Source: Candidatus Saccharimonadota bacterium (GTDB taxonomy: Bacteria > Patescibacteriota > Saccharimonadia > Saccharimonadales > Saccharimonadaceae). From it: a stretch of DNA of 6,073 nucleotides. The notes under the pieces are model-generated. The model saw only the letters and a list, made by a program, of their open reading frames with translations, did not search any database and was not told the DNA's origin. The position numbers were made by a program, and so were the translations under genes. The DNA lies in NCBI GenBank assembly GCA_020428265.1, contig JAGQND010000049.1, positions 1 through 6,073 on the forward strand. Direction: 5' to 3'. The number at the start of each line of letters is the position of its first letter. Within the stretch, counting starts at the first letter, position 1. Of the stretch, positions 1 to 5,596 are shown piece by piece.

Positions 1-2
1 TC

Positions 3-1880
3 ATAGCCTACCTACATAAGTATTGGGCGAAAATGCTAGTAGTGGTTATATTAACCGTAGTTAGCACACTATTTAGTATAGTCAGCCCTAAAATACTTGG
101 TGAAGCTACCAACCACATAGTTGACGATTTTGTGCAAATGAAATCGTACGATGGCATCATGGAACACCTACCTAAAGGCACAGTGCTACCACAAGGCACA
201 ACGGGTGCTGACATAATAAAAACCATGCCAGCAGAGCAAAAATCTAAACTTACCGATGCACAGCTGCAAAGCCTAAGCACGCTCGATTTGTCTCACCGCC
301 CAAGTTTCGATTTTACAGCTATACGCAACATCATGCTACTGCTTATAGCTCTCTATGTTTTGAGTGCAGTGTTTACATACATACTCGGCTGGATTATGAC
401 CGATATAACACAAAAAGTCACCTATGAGCTACGTCGCGACATATCGCACAAAATTAACCGTCTGCCACTGAAGTATTTCGACAAGCGCACACACGGCGAA
501 GTACTAAGTCGTGTAACCAACGACGTCGACACCATATCGCAAACCCTCAACCAAGGCCTATCGCAAATCATCACAAGCGTGATAATGCTCATAGGTATAC
601 TCGGTATGATGCTCAGTATTAGCTGGGTACTAACGCTCATAGCTATAATCGTGTTACCACTAAGTTTTGGACTAATTATATTTATCACCAAACGCTCACA
701 AGTACAGTTTGTGCGTCAGCAAACACTACTTGGCGACATAAACGGCCATATAGAAGAAATGTATGCTGGCCACCAAGTTATGCGCGTATTTAACGGCGAG
801 TCGGCTTCGGTACGCAAGTTTACCCACATAAACACCGAGCTGTACGACAGCGGCTGGAAAGCACAGTTTTACTCTGGGCTTATGATGCCACTCATGATGT
901 TCGTGGGCAACCTAGGATACGTAGGCGTAGCAGCCGTAGGTGGTTGGCTAGCCATCAACGGCCACATCAAAATCGGTGACATACAGGCGTTCATACAGTA
1001 CGTGCAGCAATTCAATCAACCTATAGCGCAGACGGCACAAATAGCCAACGTATTGCAGTCTACTATGGCTGCGGCCGAGCGTGTGTTTGAATTCTTGGGC
1101 GAAGACGAACAAAAACCCGACGCAGCCAAAACTAAGACAATTGCCAAGGTACGGGGTGGCGTGAAGTTTAGCAATGTAATGTTTGGCTATGACAGCAAAA
1201 AACCAATCATCAAAGACCTAAGTGTAGACATAAAACCGGGCAGCCGCGTGGCTATAGTTGGACCTACAGGTGCTGGCAAAACTACGCTCGTAAACCTACT
1301 CATGCGCTTTTACGAAACCGATAGCGGCAGCATAGAAATCGACGGCGTAAATATACGTGACATGAAACGTGCCGATGTGCGCGAACTATTTGGCATGGTA
1401 CTGCAAGACACATGGCTATTCAACGGCACAATCCGCGACAACATAGCCTACGGTGCACGCAATGTAACCGACGAAGATATCGACGCCATAGCTCGCGAAG
1501 CACACATAGATCACTTTGTGCATTCACTGCCTGGTGGCTACGATGCTGAACTAAACGAAGAATCAAGCAACATATCTCAGGGCGAAAAACAGCTACTGAC
1601 CATAGCGCGTGCCATGCTGGCACACACACCAATGCTCATACTCGACGAAGCCACTAGCAGCGTAGACACCCGCACCGAAGTGCTAATCCAAAAAGCCATG
1701 GACAATCTATTAAAAGACAAAACCAGCTTTGTCATAGCACACCGACTGTCGACAATCCGCGATGCCGACGTAATACTCGTAATGAAAGATGGCAACGTGA
1801 TAGAGCAGGGCGACCATAAATCACTATTAGCCGCAGACGGCTTTTACGCCAGCTTATACAACAGTCAATTCGCTAGCTAA
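3..1880 (+). CDS. ABC exporter, fused membrane/ATPase subunit (TM288-like half of a heterodimer), 5' partial
   Basis: This is a type IV ABC exporter half-transporter that uses ATP to move a lipid, drug or peptide out across the cytoplasmic membrane; the substrate cannot be read from sequence. The frame is open to the left window edge, and the residues before the first ATG (position 33) look like the usual N-terminal run into TM1, so the true start probably lies upstream. Numbering from that ATG: TM1 about 1-22, an extracytoplasmic loop 24-96, TM2 about 100-124, TM3/TM4 about 179-222, TM5/TM6 about 280-345. The ATPase has A-loop Y386, Walker A GPTGAGKTT (410-418, K416), Q-loop Q458, signature ISQGEKQ (514-520), Walker B ending D538 with catalytic E539, D-loop SSVD (542-545) and H-loop H570. 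The THGEVLSRVTNDVDTISQ stretch is typical of TM287/TM288 or BmrC/BmrD-type heterodimers. An intact catalytic Glu fits the TM288-like subunit, so a partner gene is expected just upstream. It ends 5 bases from a convergent gene. Confidence 0.93.
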   Translation: MAYLHKYWAKMLVVVILTVVSTLFSIVSPKILGEATNHIVDDFVQMKSYDGIMEHLPKGTVLPQGTTGADIIKTMPAEQKSKLTDAQLQSLSTLDLSHRPSFDFTAIRNIMLLLIALYVLSAVFTYILGWIMTDITQKVTYELRRDISHKINRLPLKYFDKRTHGEVLSRVTNDVDTISQTLNQGLSQIITSVIMLIGILGMMLSISWVLTLIAIIVLPLSFGLIIFITKRSQVQFVRQQTLLGDINGHIEEMYAGHQVMRVFNGESASVRKFTHINTELYDSGWKAQFYSGLMMPLMMFVGNLGYVGVAAVGGWLAINGHIKIGDIQAFIQYVQQFNQPIAQTAQIANVLQSTMAAAERVFEFLGEDEQKPDAAKTKTIAKVRGGVKFSNVMFGYDSKKPIIKDLSVDIKPGSRVAIVGPTGAGKTTLVNLLMRFYETDSGSIEIDGVNIRDMKRADVRELFGMVLQDTWLFNGTIRDNIAYGARNVTDEDIDAIAREAHIDHFVHSLPGGYDAELNEESSNISQGEKQLLTIARAMLAHTPMLILDEATSSVDTRTEVLIQKAMDNLLKDKTSFVIAHRLSTIRDADVILVMKDGNVIEQGDHKSLLAADGFYASLYNSQFAS

Positions 1881-1885
1881 AATCA

Positions 1886-2830
1886 CTAGTTTAAACGGCG
1901 CTGGACTAAATCATATATATACGCACTAAACTGCGGATCATAGCCAGGGTTTATATGCTTTGATCCTTGAATACGTGCATATAAGTCTACAAGCCCGTTT
2001 TGTATAAGATCTGGCACATCAGCGTCCATGTCGTTCATATCAAAAAATTTGTCATACTCATGAGCAATCACGGCCACTTTGCCGCCACGCTTTTTTACAC
2101 GAGTAAGCTCATGGCGAATGTCGGGGGTACGGCCAACTAGTGATAAGATTTCGCGACCCAAACGGCCAGGGTCTGCGATTATACTAGCCGTGGCTCGCTC
2201 ACGGCTACCGGGTATTCCACTGTCAAGTATCAGCCTGGCCATAGGTAAAGCTTCGTCCATAACCATGCCGCGACCATCACGCATGTGATTCATAAGCGCA
2301 TTGCGACGCAACACTCCAGCTGGTGCATCAAGCACCACAGCGCGCACATTCGGCTCGTATGCACCAAGCATAGCAGCGGTTATTCCACCCTTGGAATGAC
2401 CCTTAATTGTAAAACCGCCAGCCGGGTTGTAAACTTCCTCAACACTACGCATAGCACCACTAATTGCCTGTGATGCAAATATCATGGGATTTAATTTATG
2501 CTCCATATGTGAGTGTAGCGAACGGCGACCAAAGGCTAGGTCTATCACGGTCATGCGTTTTTGACGGCGCGGCTCGTCGTGCAAGGCCACCGGGTAACCA
2601 AGCTCGGCTATGGCGCATGCTTCGTCCTCGTGGAAAAAACTATTTGCACCCATACCATAGGCAAACATCAACACATCATCCACAACTGGTTCCTCTGGCA
2701 TCAGCAAGCGCGTTTCGTATGTCGTATCACCATCGGCCACAGATTCTAAACGCACCATGTCAATTTTTTGGCGAGTCGGCATATTGTCGTCAAAGTCTGG
2801 TTTAGAAACATTATATATTCTATCTACCAT
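1886..2830 (-). CDS. alpha/beta hydrolase-fold protein
   Basis: This is a probable cytoplasmic serine hydrolase of the alpha/beta-hydrolase fold; the substrate is unknown. Numbered from the ATG at 2830 (314 aa), the nucleophile elbow is GHSKGG with Ser146, the likely acid is Asp260 in HEYDKFFDM (the usual place after strand beta7), and the likely base is His292 in GSKHINPG. An upstream oxyanion-loop-like FAYGMGAN segment is also present. There is no signal peptide or membrane segment. Start choice: the frame stays open to a TTG at 2914 and has another ATG at 2845, but that ATG lies inside the predicted -10 element. The ATG at 2830 follows an AGGGG and begins the conserved-looking protein. The gene converges on the ABC exporter and diverges from the desaturase, so it is probably transcribed alone. 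The family is clear. Esterase, lipase, peptidase and dienelactone hydrolase activities all remain possible. Confidence 0.85.
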   Translation of the reverse strand: MVDRIYNVSKPDFDDNMPTRQKIDMVRLESVADGDTTYETRLLMPEEPVVDDVLMFAYGMGANSFFHEDEACAIAELGYPVALHDEPRRQKRMTVIDLAFGRRSLHSHMEHKLNPMIFASQAISGAMRSVEEVYNPAGGFTIKGHSKGGITAAMLGAYEPNVRAVVLDAPAGVLRRNALMNHMRDGRGMVMDEALPMARLILDSGIPGSRERATASIIADPGRLGREILSLVGRTPDIRHELTRVKKRGGKVAVIAHEYDKFFDMNDMDADVPDLIQNGLVDLYARIQGSKHINPGYDPQFSAYIYDLVQRRLN

Positions 2831-2840
2831 AATTGCCCCT

Positions 2841-2868
2841 ATCATAGCACTTACGTAAATATATTCAA
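2841..2868 (-). promoter_or_regulatory. predicted promoter of the alpha/beta hydrolase gene
   Basis: Read on the minus strand, a -35-like TTGAAT (2863-2868) is followed by a 16-base spacer and an extended -10, TGc-TATGAT (hexamer 2841-2846). The hexamer ends 10 bases before the ATG at 2830. Start-site spacing of about 7 bases would leave a leader of roughly 4 nt, which would exclude the AGGGG at 2836-2840 from the mRNA. This is a sequence prediction only. Confidence 0.55.
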
Positions 2869-2956
2869 ACACAATGGGTGGTCTAAAGTTTGGGCAGCAT
2901 TTAAATAAGCTCAAGTTCGTAATCCGACAAGCATAGCTGTAAATATATAGCGTTTG

Positions 2957-2965
2957 TGTTTAAAT
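2957..2965 (+). promoter_or_regulatory. predicted extended -10 element for the desaturase gene
   Basis: TGt-TTAAAT ends 8 bases before the desaturase ATG at 2974, so a start site about 7 bases downstream would give a leader of about 2 nt. No good -35 is visible at the expected distance, and no Shine-Dalgarno sequence precedes the ATG. TATATA at 2944-2949 is an alternative -10 that would give a leader of about 18 nt, still without a ribosome-binding site. Confidence 0.4.
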
Positions 2966-2973
2966 AGTAGTAA

Positions 2974-3876
2974 ATGAGTAACCACGAAACCAGCCAACCC
3001 AACGAATTCAACATACTACACGAGCTAGAGCCGGTAGTAGAGCGTGAGCTAAACAGGCACGAAGCCATAGCCGACCTATGGCACCCACACGACTACGTAC
3101 CATGGAGCGAAGGCAAAAACTTCTATGCACTAGGTGGCGAAGATTGGGAGCCAAGCCAGTCTAAACTAGGCGAAGCCGCTATGGCCGCTATGTATGTAAA
3201 CCTACTAACCGAAGACAACTTGCCGTCGTACCACCGTGTAATATCCAATACCTTTGGCCGCGACAGCGCCTGGGGCTCATGGGTAGACCGCTGGACCGCC
3301 GAAGAGGGCAGGCACAGCACCGCCATGCGCGACTACCTAATAGTTACGCGCGCTATAGACCCTGTAGAGCTAGAAGTAGCACGTATGCAGCAAGTGCAGC
3401 GCGGCTATTCTAGTGGTGACAAATCTCCACTCGACGCTGTAGCATACGTAACCATGCAAGAACTCGCCACACGCATAGCCCACCGCAACACCGGCAAAGA
3501 AGCCGAAAAAGATGGAGATGTACTAGCAGACCGCTTGCTTGGCAGAATAGCACTCGACGAAAACCTACACATGCTTTTCTACCGCAATGTCGGCACCGCT
3601 GCGTTTGAGGTAGCTCCCAATGAAATGATGCAGTCGCTAGCCAAAGAAGTGCGCGGGTTTCACATGCCAGGCATGGAATCTATACCAAACTTCTGGCCTA
3701 AGGCTAAGACCATAGCCGAAGCCAAAATATACGACCTAGACATACACGCACAAAAGGTCGTGCGCCCAATACTCAAACACTGGAACGTAGCTAATATGCC
3801 AGGACTCACGGGCGAAGGCGCCAAAGCCCAAGAAAAACTCGGCCGACTACTAGACAATATCGAAAACAAAGCCTAA
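2974..3876 (+). CDS. acyl-ACP desaturase (ferritin-like di-iron, DesA/stearoyl-ACP type)
   Basis: This soluble di-iron enzyme of the fatty acid desaturase type 2 family uses O2 and reduced ferredoxin or a similar donor to introduce a cis double bond into an acyl chain carried on ACP. At 300 aa it is close to mycobacterial DesA proteins. All six expected iron ligands can be placed: Glu80 in LLTEDNLPSYH, Glu111 and His114 in the TAEEGRH motif, Glu163 in TMQELATRIAH, and Glu196 and His199 in LDENLH. The 33-residue spacing between Glu163 and Glu196 equals that of the last two helix ligands in the plant enzyme (E196/E229). There is no signal peptide or membrane helix. The start is fixed by an in-frame TAA immediately before the ATG. 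It is probably the first gene of a transcript with the DUF1697 gene 11 bases downstream. Ile and Leu codons are strongly ATA (12 of 13) and CTA (16 of 26). Chain length and bond position cannot be predicted, and another ferritin-like oxygenase role is possible but less likely. Confidence 0.9.
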   Translation: MSNHETSQPNEFNILHELEPVVERELNRHEAIADLWHPHDYVPWSEGKNFYALGGEDWEPSQSKLGEAAMAAMYVNLLTEDNLPSYHRVISNTFGRDSAWGSWVDRWTAEEGRHSTAMRDYLIVTRAIDPVELEVARMQQVQRGYSSGDKSPLDAVAYVTMQELATRIAHRNTGKEAEKDGDVLADRLLGRIALDENLHMLFYRNVGTAAFEVAPNEMMQSLAKEVRGFHMPGMESIPNFWPKAKTIAEAKIYDLDIHAQKVVRPILKHWNVANMPGLTGEGAKAQEKLGRLLDNIENKA

Positions 3877-3887
3877 GTTGACTTTAT

Positions 3888-4433
3888 ATGAAATACGTAG
3901 CACTACTGCGCGGAGTAAATGTAGGCGGAAAAAACCGCGTGCCCAACCACGATTTTAAGCAAGTCCTAAAAGGTCTGGGACTACGTGATGTCACTATATA
4001 CATTAATTCTGGCAACGCCGTGTTTACCAGCGATAGTGCGGTAAGTTCAAGCACTGTGCAAAGTGCTATGGAGTCTCACTTTGGGTTTGCCATACCCACG
4101 CTTGTGGTGCCCGGTGACAAAATTCAAGCCATAGCTGCGGCTATACCACCTAGCTGGACAAACGACCCGCCAAAGCCCGACAAATCTGGCCAAAAGTCTG
4201 ATGTACTATACCTATTTGACGACATAAACACACCAGATACGCTAGCCACAATAGGGCACAAACCCGAAATTGAAACCATGGTGTATATAGACGGGGCAAT
4301 AATAGTAAATATAAGCCGCGCAAATCAATCGCGAGGTACTTTGTTAAAAATAGCTGGTTCTGCGCTATACAAAAGCATGACAATCCGCAATATCAAAACT
4401 GCCAAAAAACTTGCCGAACTAGTTAGCGAATAA
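3888..4433 (+). CDS. DUF1697 family protein
   Basis: This 181-aa protein is a full-length member of the DUF1697 family, which has no established biochemical function. Family landmarks are the N-terminal LLRGVNVGGKNRVP (residues 6-19), YINSGNAVF (38-46), a central region ending in a long hydrophobic strand (MVYIDGAIIVNISR, 131-144) and the C-terminal MTIRNIKTAKKLAEL (164-178). It has no signal peptide, membrane segment or recognisable catalytic motif. An in-frame TGA at 3879-3881 excludes an earlier start. Only 11 bases separate it from the desaturase stop, so the two are likely cotranscribed. However, neither a Shine-Dalgarno sequence nor a well-placed -10 precedes its ATG, so how it is translated is unclear. 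Its stop lies 2 bases from the stop of the convergent phosphoribosyltransferase. Linkage to the desaturase may reflect compaction rather than shared function. Confidence 0.88.
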   Translation: MKYVALLRGVNVGGKNRVPNHDFKQVLKGLGLRDVTIYINSGNAVFTSDSAVSSSTVQSAMESHFGFAIPTLVVPGDKIQAIAAAIPPSWTNDPPKPDKSGQKSDVLYLFDDINTPDTLATIGHKPEIETMVYIDGAIIVNISRANQSRGTLLKIAGSALYKSMTIRNIKTAKKLAELVSE

Positions 4434-4435
4434 TT

Positions 4436-5044
4436 CTAGTGAACTAAAGATGGAGTTTTGAGCAACTCGTCAGAGTTTTCACCTGGCTCTACAACCCATA
4501 TTTGGTCGTCCCAGCGGCGTGCTTCTTTTTTGAGCGCGCCATCGGCCATACCCATACCAACTAGCCACTCATTTGCAGGGTTATGAAAACCTATAAAGTC
4601 GGCCTGTACGCTAGGATCGCGCGTAGGCACGTCTTTGTTTACGAGTACAGCCAAGTTTACACTCGTTGCGCCTAAATCTCGTAGATACTCGCGTACGGTT
4701 TTTACGGTTTCGCCCATGTCTAGCACGTCGTCGATGATTACAGTTGGGCGGCCGTCTACCTCAGTGTCAGGACATACGCCCATAACAATTTCGGCACGGT
4801 CTTTAGCTATGGCGCTGTCGCTGTAGCGCGACGTAGTCATGTAGTCTACCTCTGGGTCAAAGTTTGGCACTTGGCGCGTAATTTCTGTCATTAGTTGTGA
4901 TGTAAAAGGCACTGCACCGCGTAGTAGCGATACAAAAAGTGGACGCTCGCCACCATCGTAACGTGCTGTAATTTCACTAGCAACTCGGCCAATTTGCCGC
5001 TGAACTTGCTCGCGGCCGTATAGTAATTTATATTTCTCAATCAT
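4436..5044 (-). CDS. hpt: phosphoribosyltransferase, hypoxanthine-guanine type (divergent)
   Basis: This 202-aa type I phosphoribosyltransferase transfers a 5-phosphoribosyl group from PRPP, most likely to a purine base in salvage. The PRPP-binding loop is VIIDDVLDMGETV (102-114) with the acidic pair D105/D106. The pyrophosphate loop is L41-R42-G43, the usual LKG position. A mobile-loop-like TTSRYSDS lies at 70-77. The base-binding side shows K137 (VNKD), W160 in EWLVGMGMAD where hypoxanthine enzymes usually carry Phe, and D168 matching the late active-site Asp. Deviations such as Met for Thr in the DTG triplet mean exact base specificity is uncertain, so the symbol is tentative. The tail after VV (184-185) is short and acidic to neutral. 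The start is fixed by an in-frame TAA 9 bases upstream of the ATG. Purine salvage would suit an organism lacking de novo synthesis. The gene stands alone, divergent from msrA and convergent with the DUF1697 gene. Confidence 0.82.
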   Translation of the reverse strand: MIEKYKLLYGREQVQRQIGRVASEITARYDGGERPLFVSLLRGAVPFTSQLMTEITRQVPNFDPEVDYMTTSRYSDSAIAKDRAEIVMGVCPDTEVDGRPTVIIDDVLDMGETVKTVREYLRDLGATSVNLAVLVNKDVPTRDPSVQADFIGFHNPANEWLVGMGMADGALKKEARRWDDQIWVVEPGENSDELLKTPSLVH

Positions 5045-5052
5045 ATCTATAT

Positions 5053-5061
5053 ATTATAACA
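5053..5061 (-). promoter_or_regulatory. predicted extended -10 element for the phosphoribosyltransferase gene
   Basis: On the minus strand TGt-TATAAT is a perfect -10 hexamer with an extended TG. It ends 8 bases before the ATG at 5044, implying a leader of about 0-2 nt. No clear -35 is seen, which is tolerable with an extended -10. No Shine-Dalgarno sequence fits between it and the start. Confidence 0.6.
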
Positions 5062-5086
5062 CATTTAATCTTAGAGTACCATTAAG

Positions 5087-5095
5087 TGTTAGTAT
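5087..5095 (+). promoter_or_regulatory. predicted extended -10 element for msrA
   Basis: TGt-TAGTAT ends 6 bases before the msrA ATG at 5102, so the expected transcription start would fall on the A of the start codon. The overlapping TATAAA at 5093-5098 is a better hexamer but would put the start site inside the first codons. No Shine-Dalgarno sequence is present. Confidence 0.45.
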
Positions 5096-5101
5096 AAATA
5101 T

Positions 5102-5569
5102 ATGGACACAATAGTATTAGCCGGTGGGTGTTTTTGGGGCATGGAAGACTTGTTTCGCCAGCAACCGGGCGTAGCAGATACCGAGGTGGGTTACACGGGC
5201 GGGGCAAATGATAACCCTACATACGAGCAGCACCCCGGCCATGCCGAAGCGCTGGCTATCACCTACGATCCAAAGCAAACCGATTTATCAGCGCTACTGG
5301 ACTATTTCTTTCGCATACACGACCCCACCACAGTAGACAGGCAGGGCAACGACGTAGGCACCAGCTACCGCTCGGCCATATTCTATGCTAGTGACGAGCA
5401 ACTGGCGGCAGCCAAGCAAGCCATAGAGCACAACCAGCAACACTGGCCACGGCCCATAGTCACCAAGCTAGAAAAGCTAGCCAAATTCTGGCCCGCCGAA
5501 ACCTACCACCAAGACTACCTACGCAAGAATCCGGGTGGGTATACGTGCCATTATGAGCGGAGATGGTAG
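5102..5569 (+). CDS. msrA: peptide-methionine (S)-S-oxide reductase MsrA
   Basis: MsrA reduces the S-epimer of methionine sulfoxide in proteins and free amino acid, repairing oxidative damage in the cytoplasm with thioredoxin as the usual reductant. The active-site motif is GGCFWG (8-13) with catalytic Cys10. Substrate-pocket residues are Phe11, Trp12, Tyr41 (NPTY), Glu49 (GHAEA) and Tyr89 (TSYRSAIFY). The only other cysteine, Cys149 in GGYTCHYERRW, is placed to be the resolving cysteine. The segment between NPTY and GHAE is short (EQHP), and the ending is of the GYTCH type, both typical of a compact subclass also found in actinobacteria and in fused MsrAB proteins. At 155 aa it is complete, with no N-terminal extension or signal peptide. 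An in-frame TAG at 5090-5092 fixes the start. It is divergent from the phosphoribosyltransferase gene, and a radC-like gene follows after 27 bases. Confidence 0.95.
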   Translation: MDTIVLAGGCFWGMEDLFRQQPGVADTEVGYTGGANDNPTYEQHPGHAEALAITYDPKQTDLSALLDYFFRIHDPTTVDRQGNDVGTSYRSAIFYASDEQLAAAKQAIEHNQQHWPRPIVTKLEKLAKFWPAETYHQDYLRKNPGGYTCHYERRW

Positions 5570-5581
5570 AGATTTGCTTCG

Positions 5582-5590
5582 TGGTAAACT
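5582..5590 (+). promoter_or_regulatory. predicted extended -10 element for the radC-like gene
   Basis: TGg-TAAACT ends 6 bases before the ATG at 5597, so the expected transcription start coincides with the start codon. The hexamer matches only 4 of 6 consensus positions and no -35 is clear. Cotranscription with msrA is the alternative. Confidence 0.35.
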
Positions 5591-5596
5591 GATGTA

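Noticed and set aside
422..691. Minus-strand open frame of 89 codons inside the ABC exporter gene
   Set aside because: It lies wholly within the membrane-domain coding region, shows no known motif and has no plausible start signal; it is an antisense shadow.
1873..1889. CTAG repeats flanking the stop-to-stop junction, also seen at 4419-4439
   Set aside because: CTAG is self-palindromic, and the copies arise partly from the minus-strand TAG stop codons; stems would be only 4-5 bp.
2464..2805. Plus-strand open frame of 113 codons opposite the hydrolase gene
   Set aside because: It mirrors the hydrolase coding frame, has low-complexity Arg/His-rich composition without a domain, and the hydrolase carries a clear catalytic triad.
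2836..2840. AGGGG (minus strand) as a functional Shine-Dalgarno site for the hydrolase
   Set aside because: The spacing is acceptable, but the predicted start site lies downstream of it and the other genes here lack such sites. I kept it only as an alternative in the hydrolase entry.
2899..2906. ATTTAAAT palindrome in the divergent region as a possible operator
   Set aside because: It is an 8-base AT palindrome, has no second copy in the region, and is expected by chance in AT-rich intergenic DNA.
3878..3883. TTGACT before the DUF1697 gene as a -35 box
   Set aside because: The matching -10 would lie inside the DUF1697 coding region, so it cannot drive that gene from this start.
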